DNA of 9,255 nt from JBDHZK01 sp039811865 (GTDB taxonomy: Bacteria; Actinomycetota; Actinomycetes; Propionibacteriales; Propionibacteriaceae). Position numbers and translations under genes: made by a program. Position 1 is the stretch's first letter. Each line of letters starts with the position of its first letter. Below the pieces are notes generated by a model, which did not search any database, had not been told where the DNA came from, and worked only from the letters and a program-made list of their open reading frames with translations. Positions 1 to 7,343 of this stretch are shown piece by piece. Location of the stretch: contig JBDHZK010000109.1 of the NCBI GenBank assembly GCA_039811865.1, positions 1 to 9,255 on the forward strand, given 5' to 3'.

Positions 1-860
1 CCCCGACGCGCCAGATCCAGTTCGGAGCCGGGGTAACCGTAGGTCCCGGTCAGGGTCCCCCCGACGTCCGCGCGAGTGGCGACGACGATCGGGACTTGTC
101 CTGCCGAGTTCGCGATCACGTCCGCCACCGCCTCGCTGACATGTCCTGCCCCGAAGCCGGCCACGACAAGGCCGTCGGCCGCGTTCAGCACCGAGGTGAG
201 TGCCGTCCCGGGGTCACCGGAGAACGTGCCCAGGATAGGAACGTTCGGATCTTTGGCAGGCGGGCCGAGGACGATCCGCCGCTGCCGCCGTCCAGCCAGG
301 AAGACCTCGCCCTCCCGTACTTCGCCGACCCGGCGGTCTCCGGGACTTGCGAACGCCCCGATCGCCCACGAATGCACCTTGCGCACCTGAGCTGCCGCAT
401 GCACGGCGTCATCGAAGACGACGAGGGCGCCCTGGTCGCGCGCCGCCGGGGAGGCCGCGACCAGGCAGGCCGCGAGCAGGTTCGCGGGTCCGTCGGCTCC
501 GGCCGCGGCGGGGGAGCGCATCGCCCCGGTGAAGACGAGCGGCTCGGGCCGCTCCCACCACAGGTCAGCCAGGAATGACGTCTCCTCGATCGTGTCGGTG
601 CCCTGGGCCAGGACGACTCCGACCGCACCGGCGTCCACTTCGGCCCGCGCCCAGTTCAGGGCGGACGCGATGTCGGCGCCGGTCAGGTTCGGGGCGGCCT
701 TTCGGTAGAGGGTGCTCGCGGTGACGTCCACGACTTGGCCCAGCCCGGGCACGCAAGCCACCAATTGCTCCGCGCCCAGGGCGGGGGCGATCCCACCCTC
801 CGGCGTGGGGAGCATCGTGATCGTCCCGCCGAGGGAACCCAGGCTGACGCGTGCAAGCAC
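1..860 (-). CDS. L-asparaginase (asparaginase/glutaminase family), 3' end cut by window edge
   Basis: Hydrolyses L-asparagine to aspartate and ammonia. The frame is open from a GTG at 860 to the window edge (286 codons); only the C-terminus is missing. Both family signatures are visible: SLGGTIT near residues 9-15, with Thr13 as the expected nucleophile, and QGTDTIEET at 86-94, with the Thr88-Asp89 pair. The conserved lysine falls in VRKVHSW (Lys161), and FTGAMRS plus GADGPANL follow the family pattern. No signal peptide is seen, so the enzyme is probably cytoplasmic. I chose the GTG because no in-frame ATG precedes the GGTIT motif and because a TAGGGT box lies 7 bases upstream, as expected for a leaderless mRNA. 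It lies 124 bp downstream of typA on the same strand. Oddity: the position aligned with the substrate-binding Ser58-Gln59 of E. coli type II enzyme reads Ala56-Pro57. Glutaminase side activity cannot be judged. Confidence 0.9.
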   Translation of the reverse strand, partial: MLARVSLGSLGGTITMLPTPEGGIAPALGAEQLVACVPGLGQVVDVTASTLYRKAAPNLTGADIASALNWARAEVDAGAVGVVLAQGTDTIEETSFLADLWWERPEPLVFTGAMRSPAAAGADGPANLLAACLVAASPAARDQGALVVFDDAVHAAAQVRKVHSWAIGAFASPGDRRVGEVREGEVFLAGRRQRRIVLGPPAKDPNVPILGTFSGDPGTALTSVLNAADGLVVAGFGAGHVSEAVADVIANSAGQVPIVVATRADVGGTLTGTYGYPGSELDLARR

Positions 861-867
861 AACCGAA

Positions 868-873
868 ACCCTA
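868..873 (-). promoter_or_regulatory. Predicted -10 box for a leaderless asparaginase transcript
   Basis: TAGGGT on the minus strand fits the actinobacterial -10 consensus TAnnnT. It is followed by 7 bases and then the GTG start at 860, so transcription would begin at or next to the start codon. No convincing -35 hexamer or Shine-Dalgarno sequence is seen. This would let the asparaginase be expressed independently of typA. Confidence 0.5.
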
Positions 874-940
874 GTGCCATCGAAGTCTCGAGGAGATTTC
901 GGACGGCCCCCTTCGACCGGCTGGGGCGCAGTTCGCGGAG

Positions 941-976
941 GCGCCGGGCGGCCCTCGACCCCCGGGCGCCCGGCGC
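941..976 (-). terminator. GC-rich hairpin after typA, possible terminator
   Basis: A perfect 10-bp inverted repeat (GCGCCGGGCG at 941-950 and CGCCCGGCGC at 967-976) with a 16-base spacer starts 8 bases past the typA stop on the minus strand. No T-run follows it in the typA direction. It could be a U-less terminator, as proposed for some actinobacterial genes, or an mRNA 3'-end stabiliser. The position directly after the stop, together with a separate promoter-like box for the next gene, favours a transcript end. Confidence 0.45.
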
Positions 977-984
977 TGCCCTGC

Positions 985-2847
<1,863 letters not shown>

Positions 2848-2852
2848 GGCAG

Positions 2853-2857
2853 CTCCT
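2853..2857 (-). promoter_or_regulatory. Shine-Dalgarno sequence of typA
   Basis: AGGAG on the minus strand, 5 bases before the ATG at 2847. It fixes the typA start against an in-frame ATG 27 codons upstream at 2928. Confidence 0.8.
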
Positions 2858-2891
2858 GGCGGGAATGGGACCCGGAACCGGGCCGTGCCGG

Positions 2892-2919
2892 AGTCTACGC
2901 GGCGCCCGGCCGGGGTCAG
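2892..2919 (-). promoter_or_regulatory. Predicted typA promoter (-35 CTGACC, -10 TAGACT)
   Basis: On the minus strand, CTGACC (2919-2914) resembles TTGACA. It is followed after 16 bases by TAGACT (2897-2892), which fits TAnnnT. Transcription would start near 2885 and give a leader of roughly 38 bases carrying the AGGAG ribosome site. This is a prediction from pattern and spacing only. Confidence 0.45.
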
Positions 2920-2951
2920 AAACGCCACCGGTGTGGGTGGGCATGCTCCGA

Positions 2952-2957
2952 TAACCT
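2952..2957 (+). promoter_or_regulatory. Predicted -10 box for a leaderless glycosyltransferase transcript
   Basis: TAACCT fits TAnnnT and stands 6 bases before the ATG at 2964. No Shine-Dalgarno sequence precedes this ATG, so a leaderless mRNA is the simplest reading. The same hexamer at the same spacing precedes the GTPase gene at 4710. No clear -35 is visible. Confidence 0.5.
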
Positions 2958-2963
2958 CCGGCC

Positions 2964-3812
2964 ATGCTCGGCAGGCTCGGCGACACGATCAGAAGGTGGC
3001 TGCACGGGAGTCCCGGAATCTTGTTGGGGCCCATCCATCGGGCGATCACGACGGTGCTGCTCGCGGCGGTGACCTGGCGGGACGCGGTTCGGTATCGGGG
3101 ACGTCCGGACGCGCGGCTGGCCGAAGCCGTGACCATCACGGTGAAGACGTTCGAACGTCCGAGCGCGATCGCGCGCTTCGTCCGCCGCGCACGGCGGGTG
3201 TTCGGCGGCCGGATCGTCGTCGCCGACGACTCCCGTTCGACCTGGACGTCGCCCGACCCGCTGGTGGACGTGCTCGCGCTGCCGTTCAACACCGGGGTGA
3301 GTGTGGGCCGCAACGCCGCCCTGGCCGCCGTCACCACCACCTACGTGCTCGTGGCCGACGACGACTTCGTGTACACCAGGGCCACCGATTGGGGCCGGGC
3401 CTTGGACTACCTGGAGCGCAACCCGGAGGTCGACGCGGTCGCGGGGATCCAGATCGAGCTGCCGCGCTGGTACACCGTGATCTACGACCAGGATCCGCTG
3501 TATCGACCACACGCCGACCCGATCCTCAGCCCGGGGACGCTGGTCGACGGCCTGCCCGTGCGGCTGATGACCCCACAGGCTTACCTGGCGCGGACGGCGT
3601 CCATCCGCAAGGTCGGTTGGAACCAGCGGCTGCGGATGGTCGACCACCGCGACTTCTTCAGCCGCGCCGCCGGGGCGCTCGTGTTCGTCCAGGACGCCGC
3701 CATCCCCGTCTTTCACGCTCGGACGCCGTGGAACCGGTTCTACAACAGACACCGCGAGGACACCGCTGCCGACCGGGAGACGCTCCGCGGGCTGTGGAGC
3801 TGGGCGCAATGA
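2964..3812 (+). CDS. Glycosyltransferase, GT-A fold, resembling beta-1,4-GalNAc transferases (GT2/GT12-like)
   Basis: The 282-residue protein should transfer a sugar from a nucleotide-sugar donor to an unknown acceptor. A short N-terminal part (1-55) with one weak hydrophobic stretch precedes the catalytic domain. Motifs in order: ITVKTFERP (58-66), RIVVADDS (83-90), LPFNTGVSVGRNAAL (106-120), YVLVADDDF (127-135) with the Asp-Asp-Asp (132-134) metal/donor motif, VGWNQRLRMVDHRDFF (217-232) and the late histidine in VFHAR (249-253). The order and wording, notably GxSxGRN, then DDDF, then VG(W/F)...H.(D/E)FF, match what I recall of animal B4GALNT-type GT12 enzymes and their bacterial relatives better than ordinary GT2 proteins. 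Donor and acceptor are not determinable. The start follows a TAACCT box. It stands alone on its strand between typA and a convergent second glycosyltransferase. Confidence 0.8.
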   Translation: MLGRLGDTIRRWLHGSPGILLGPIHRAITTVLLAAVTWRDAVRYRGRPDARLAEAVTITVKTFERPSAIARFVRRARRVFGGRIVVADDSRSTWTSPDPLVDVLALPFNTGVSVGRNAALAAVTTTYVLVADDDFVYTRATDWGRALDYLERNPEVDAVAGIQIELPRWYTVIYDQDPLYRPHADPILSPGTLVDGLPVRLMTPQAYLARTASIRKVGWNQRLRMVDHRDFFSRAAGALVFVQDAAIPVFHARTPWNRFYNRHREDTAADRETLRGLWSWAQ

Positions 3813-3822
3813 GCTTCCTGGC

Positions 3823-3860
3823 GGTCGGCCAGCGGATCTGCTGCAAACCTCGGCCGGACC
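3823..3860. terminator. Weak inverted repeat between convergent glycosyltransferase genes
   Basis: GGTCGGCC at 3823-3830 can pair with GGCCGGACC at 3852-3860 with one bulged base. The 21-base loop itself contains part of a second repeat (GCTGCA at 3840-3845 with TGCAGC at 3867-3872). The 59-bp gap between the two stop codons is where a bidirectional terminator would be expected, but no T-run is present on either side. Confidence 0.25.
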
Positions 3861-3871
3861 GACTCCTGCAG

Positions 3872-4588
3872 CTAGCCGGCCGCCGGACCTCGGCGCAGTG
3901 AGCGGAGCGTTCTCAGCGCCCGGCGGGTCCGTCTTGACACGGCGGCCTCGAACCCGAACCGCGCCAGGTACGGATCGTCGGACCGGTAGCGCGCGTTGAA
4001 CACCGCGAGGTCGACCTGCTTTTGGGCGCTGAACTCCGCGCGGCGCGACGTGACCCCCATCGGCGTGACGATCCGCGGACCGACGAACCACAGGTTGCGC
4101 TTGGTCTGCCGAGAGAACTGGAAGTCGTCGCCGCACCAGATCAACAGATCGTCCGGGATCGGCACCCAGTCCGAGCGCGACATGAAGAACAATGTGCCGA
4201 AGCCCGGCGTCCTGGAGTAGGCGGGCAGGAACACCGGCGCGCGCGAGCGTCCCGGCCGAAGGCAACTCGTGTGCGGGCCGATCATCCCCACGCGGCGGGT
4301 GAGTCTGCCCGCCACCGCGTTCAGCAGGGGTGGCGGAAACATGACGTCGTCGTTGCTGATCGCCAAGTGGTCGAAGCGAGCCTGCATGACGCCGAGATTC
4401 CAGGACGGGTTGACGAACAGGTTGGTGGGTTGGTCCAGGACGCGGACCTTGCGGCCCACGCCCTCCAGCGGCGCGGGTGCGTTGTTGATCACGATGACCT
4501 CGCCGACCAGGGGGTGCGCGTCGTACAGGTCCAGCAGCGGACGCAGTTCCTCCGACACCTGCAGGGTCGGCAGCACCACGCTGAACAT
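3872..4588 (-). CDS. GT-A-type glycosyltransferase, family 2-like
   Basis: The 238-residue product looks like a compact single-domain nucleotide-sugar glycosyltransferase. It opens with the Rossmann-like strand FSVVLPTL (2-9), followed by VGEVIVINNAP (28-38), a GT2-type pattern. NPSWNLGV (60-67) and LAISNDDVMFP (75-85), with Asn79-Asp80-Asp81 at the DxD position, follow. A second acidic cluster, WCGDDF (151-156), lies where the acceptor/base region is expected. The C-terminal 20 or so residues are arginine-rich, suggesting contact with a membrane surface or a polyanion. There is no membrane segment. It is not closely similar to the neighbouring enzyme at 2964. I prefer the ATG at 4588 over the ATG three codons earlier (4597), because the protein then begins at the first strand and a TAGCAT box lies 7 bases upstream. 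Donor and acceptor are unknown. Confidence 0.75.
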   Translation of the reverse strand: MFSVVLPTLQVSEELRPLLDLYDAHPLVGEVIVINNAPAPLEGVGRKVRVLDQPTNLFVNPSWNLGVMQARFDHLAISNDDVMFPPPLLNAVAGRLTRRVGMIGPHTSCLRPGRSRAPVFLPAYSRTPGFGTLFFMSRSDWVPIPDDLLIWCGDDFQFSRQTKRNLWFVGPRIVTPMGVTSRRAEFSAQKQVDLAVFNARYRSDDPYLARFGFEAAVSRRTRRALRTLRSLRRGPAAG

Positions 4589-4595
4589 GGGCCTC

Positions 4596-4601
4596 ATGCT
4601 A
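4596..4601 (-). promoter_or_regulatory. Predicted -10 box for a leaderless second glycosyltransferase transcript
   Basis: TAGCAT on the minus strand fits TAnnnT and lies 7 bases before the ATG at 4588. Part of the box overlaps the alternative ATG at 4597, so the two readings exclude each other. If this is the promoter, the start is 4588. Confidence 0.45.
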
Positions 4602-4697
4602 GGCGGGCGGCAGGGGCCGGCCTTTCCGCGGTGACCAGGGGTGTCGTCCAGGGGAAGACTCTGGGTTCACCTGATCGCGGGCGGGGGGTGGCGACCC

Positions 4698-4703
4698 TAA
4701 CCT
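4698..4703 (+). promoter_or_regulatory. Predicted -10 box for a leaderless GTPase transcript
   Basis: TAACCT, identical to the box before 2964 and at the same 6-base distance, precedes the ATG at 4710. GGAG lies at 4704-4707 but only 2 bases from the start codon, too close for a normal ribosome site. No convincing -35 is visible. Confidence 0.5.
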
Positions 4704-4709
4704 GGAGCC

Positions 4710-5843
4710 ATGACCCAGTGGTTCACCGAGTCGTTCCGCACGGAGTTCGACAAGCAGGCCGCGCTCATCGGCAGATTCAACCTGGCGATCTTCGGCAAGA
4801 CCGGCGTGGGCAAGTCCACGCTGATCAACGCCATCTTCGGCGAGGACGTGGCCGCCACCGGAATCGGCGAACCCGTCACCTTGACCAGCCATCTGTACCT
4901 CGACCAGCGGGGGTCGCTGGGCGTGATCGACACCCGCGGGCTTGAGATCGGGCGCGACGACAAGGAGCTGATCAACGAGCTGACCAAGGTCGTCCGCGAT
5001 ATGCGCAAGCGCAAGATCGAGGACCAGATCCACGTCGCCTGGTATTGCGTGCGCGGCATGGACCGCCGTTTCGAGGAGTCGGAGGCCGCCTTCATCCGCA
5101 AGCTGCACGAACTGGAGATCCCGGTCGTCCTGGTGTTCACGCAGGTGCCGATGCGCGACGGCATGATCCACCCGGACGCGGTCGAGCTCGCCCGGCTGGT
5201 CGAAGCCAAGCAGTTGCCCATCGTCAACGGACGCCCCTACATGACGTTCGCCAGGAGGGATCAGTTCACTGGTCAGCCGCCCTACGGCTTGATGGAGCTG
5301 CTGCAAGCCACCTTTCTCGTGGCTCCTGACGCGGTCCACGCAGCCCTCGCGGCCGCCCAGCAGATCGATTTTTCGGCGAAAGCCCGGGTTGCCCAGGCCC
5401 ACATCGGTGCGACGGTAGCCGCCGCTGCGGCCGCGGCGGCGTCCCCGATTCCGTTCTCGTCGGCGGCGATCCTGGTGCCGCTGCAACTGGCGATGATGGC
5501 CAAGATCGCGCAGTTGTACAACGTCAGGTTCGAACGAGCGGCGCTGCTGGCGATCGCGTCCACCTCGGCGGCGACGGCGTTGGGACGCACGGCGGTGGCC
5601 AACCTGATCAAGCTCGTCCCGGGCGCGGGGACCGTCACCGGCGGCGTGATCAACGCCGGCGTCGCGTCCACCTTCACCCTCGCGATGGGCCAGGCCTGGC
5701 TCACGGTCACCCAGAAGGCGGCGGGCGGCAAGCTGCCCACCCTCAACGGTGTGATCGACTCCAAGGCGGTCAACGACCTGTTCATGAGCGAGTTCAAGGC
5801 GCGGATGCCGAAGATCCGGCAGGCCCAGGACGCCAACAAGTAG
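4710..5843 (+). CDS. Era/YcjF-type GTPase with hydrophobic DUF697-like C-terminal domain
   Basis: The 377-residue protein has an N-terminal P-loop GTPase domain: the Walker A/G1 motif GKTGVGKST (29-37), a switch I threonine around PVTLTS (55-60), and the G3 motif DTRG (74-77). The expected G4 motif NKxD/TKxD reads FTQVP (143-147), so the usual guanine-specificity Asp is replaced by Pro. The C-terminal half has an alanine-rich hydrophobic stretch ending in SPIPFSSAAILVPLQ (245-259), then AMMAKIAQLYNV (261-272), and a glycine-rich segment, LIKLVPGAGTVTGG (299-312). This is the pattern of DUF697-containing GTPases, which are thought to associate with membranes and have poorly known roles. The domain pairing is visible; membrane association is inferred. 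It probably has its own leaderless promoter. A 144-bp gap separates it from gdhA, so co-transcription is possible but unproven. An IRG/dynamin-like GTPase is an alternative label. Confidence 0.85.
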   Translation: MTQWFTESFRTEFDKQAALIGRFNLAIFGKTGVGKSTLINAIFGEDVAATGIGEPVTLTSHLYLDQRGSLGVIDTRGLEIGRDDKELINELTKVVRDMRKRKIEDQIHVAWYCVRGMDRRFEESEAAFIRKLHELEIPVVLVFTQVPMRDGMIHPDAVELARLVEAKQLPIVNGRPYMTFARRDQFTGQPPYGLMELLQATFLVAPDAVHAALAAAQQIDFSAKARVAQAHIGATVAAAAAAAASPIPFSSAAILVPLQLAMMAKIAQLYNVRFERAALLAIASTSAATALGRTAVANLIKLVPGAGTVTGGVINAGVASTFTLAMGQAWLTVTQKAAGGKLPTLNGVIDSKAVNDLFMSEFKARMPKIRQAQDANK

Positions 5844-5974
5844 GGCTCTCGTCCTGGATCGCCGCGGTGGTGGAGGGTCGGTCCAACTGTTCTCCGGCCG
5901 CCTTGGGTGAGCTTTCGGCGGCGCGCGTCCGTCTCGATGGCCCACCCCGGCGGCGCACTCGGGCGGCCGCGCTC

Positions 5975-5980
5975 TACGGT
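5975..5980 (+). promoter_or_regulatory. Predicted -10 box for a leaderless gdhA transcript
   Basis: TACGGT fits TAnnnT and lies 7 bases before the ATG at 5988. No Shine-Dalgarno sequence is present in front of that ATG. The rest of the 144-bp gap after the GTPase gene shows no clear terminator or operator. Confidence 0.5.
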
Positions 5981-5987
5981 CGTGGGC

Positions 5988-7340
5988 ATGAATGATGCTC
6001 TCCATCCGTCGATGCAGCCGATGTTCGAGATCGTCCAAGCGCGCAACCCGGGCGAACCGGAGTTTCATCAGGCGGTGTACGAGGTCATGCAGAGCCTCGC
6101 GCCCCTGGCGGACACGCGTGACGACTACACCCAGTGGGGGATCTTGAAGCGGATCTGTGAGCCCGAGCGGCAGATCATCTTCAGGGTGCCGTGGGTGACC
6201 GACGACGGGGTAGTCGAGATCAACCGCGGCTTCCGAGTCGAGTTCAACTCCACCCTCGGCCCGTACAAGGGTGGGCTGCGCTTCCACCCCAGCGTGAACC
6301 TGAGCATCATAAAGTTCCTCGGCTTCGAGCAGGTGTTCAAGAACTCCCTGACCGGGATGCCGATCGGCGGCGGCAAGGGCGGCTCGGATTTCGACCCCAA
6401 AGGCAAGTCCGACAACGAGATCATGCGCTTTTGCCAGTCCTTCATGACCGAGCTCTACCGTCATCTGGGCGAGTACACCGACGTCCCGGCCGGCGACATC
6501 GGCGTCGGCGGACGCGAGATCGGCTACCTGTTCGGCCAGTACAAGCGGATCACCAACCGCTACGAGTCGGGCGTCCTGACCGGCAAGGGCACCACCTGGG
6601 GCGGCTCGCTCGTGCGCACGGAGGCGACCGGCTATGGCACGGTCCACTTCGCCCAAGCGATGCTGCGCGCCCGCGGGGACGACCTGCAGGGACGGCGGGT
6701 CGTCGTCTCCGGGTCGGGCAATGTCGCGATCTATGCGGTGGAGAAGGCGCAGGAACTCGGAGCCACCGTGCTCGCCGTCTCGGATTCGTCCGGCTACGTC
6801 GTCGACGAGTCGGGCATCGAGTTGGAGGCGCTGAAGGAGGTCAAGGAGATCCGGCGCGGCCGCGTCGCCGACTACGCCGATCTGGTCGGGTCACGGGCGC
6901 AGGTGGTGGCCGACGGGTCGATCTGGGACGTGCCCTGCGACGTCGCACTACCCTGTGCGACGCAGAACGAACTGGACGAACGCCACGCCGCATCGCTGGT
7001 CGCCAATGGCGTCCAGCTCGTGGCCGAGGGCGCCAACATGCCGACCACACCGGGAGGCATCCGCGTGTTGCGTGAGGCGGGCGTCCTGTACGCGCCGGGC
7101 AAGGCGTCCAACGCGGGCGGGGTGGCCACGTCGGCGCTGGAGATGCAGCAGAACGCGTCGCGCGATTCGTGGAGCTTCGAAAAGGCCGCGCAACGGCTCG
7201 AGCAGATCATGAACGACATCCACGACCGCTGCGTCGAGACCGCGGACGAGTACGGCCATCCGGGCGACTATGTGGTCGGGGCCAACCTCGCCGGCTACAT
7301 CAAGGTCGCCGACGCCATGGTGGCGATGGGCGTCATCTGA
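5988..7340 (+). CDS. gdhA: NADP-specific glutamate dehydrogenase
   Basis: Reductive amination of 2-oxoglutarate with ammonia to L-glutamate using NADPH; a cytoplasmic enzyme, hexameric in this family. The 450 residues match the roughly 447 of the E. coli enzyme. The substrate-binding stretch GPYKGGLRFHPSVN (91-104) has Lys94. QVFKNSLTGMPIGGGKGG (115-132) carries Lys118 and the catalytic Lys130, and PAGDIGVGGREIG (167-179) carries the catalytic Asp170. The dinucleotide-binding fold shows VVVSGSGNVA (238-247) and SDSSG (265-269), which agrees with the NADP-type enzymes. EGANMPTTP and NAGGVATSALEMQQNA complete the signature. The ATG at 5988 is chosen over in-frame ATGs at 5907 and 5937 because it gives the family length and is preceded by TACGGT. 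The next gene begins 3 bases after the stop, so the two are very likely co-transcribed. Confidence 0.97.
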   Translation: MNDALHPSMQPMFEIVQARNPGEPEFHQAVYEVMQSLAPLADTRDDYTQWGILKRICEPERQIIFRVPWVTDDGVVEINRGFRVEFNSTLGPYKGGLRFHPSVNLSIIKFLGFEQVFKNSLTGMPIGGGKGGSDFDPKGKSDNEIMRFCQSFMTELYRHLGEYTDVPAGDIGVGGREIGYLFGQYKRITNRYESGVLTGKGTTWGGSLVRTEATGYGTVHFAQAMLRARGDDLQGRRVVVSGSGNVAIYAVEKAQELGATVLAVSDSSGYVVDESGIELEALKEVKEIRRGRVADYADLVGSRAQVVADGSIWDVPCDVALPCATQNELDERHAASLVANGVQLVAEGANMPTTPGGIRVLREAGVLYAPGKASNAGGVATSALEMQQNASRDSWSFEKAAQRLEQIMNDIHDRCVETADEYGHPGDYVVGANLAGYIKVADAMVAMGVI

Positions 7341-7343
7341 GCC

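Noticed and set aside
2848..2928. N-terminal extension of TypA from an in-frame ATG at 2928
   Set aside because: The extra 27 residues are not part of the family, and the ATG lies upstream of the predicted promoter. AGGAG sits correctly before the ATG at 2847.
4635..4654. CCAGGGG occurring twice, 13 bases apart, and an imperfect GGTGACCAG / CTGGGTTCACC inverted repeat in the divergent gap
   Set aside because: Short GC-rich repeats such as these arise easily by chance at this composition, and the inverted repeat needs a two-base bulge. There is not enough to call an operator.
5907..5987. N-terminal extension of GdhA from ATGs at 5907 or 5937
   Set aside because: The extension is Arg/Pro/Gly-rich with no family match. 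The ATG at 5988 gives the standard length and has a TACGGT box 7 bases upstream.
4599..6656. A 685-codon open frame on the minus strand opposite the GTPase gene and the first half of gdhA
   Set aside because: It lies antisense to two well-supported genes and shows low-complexity Arg/Asp/Val-rich sequence. It has no recognisable domain.
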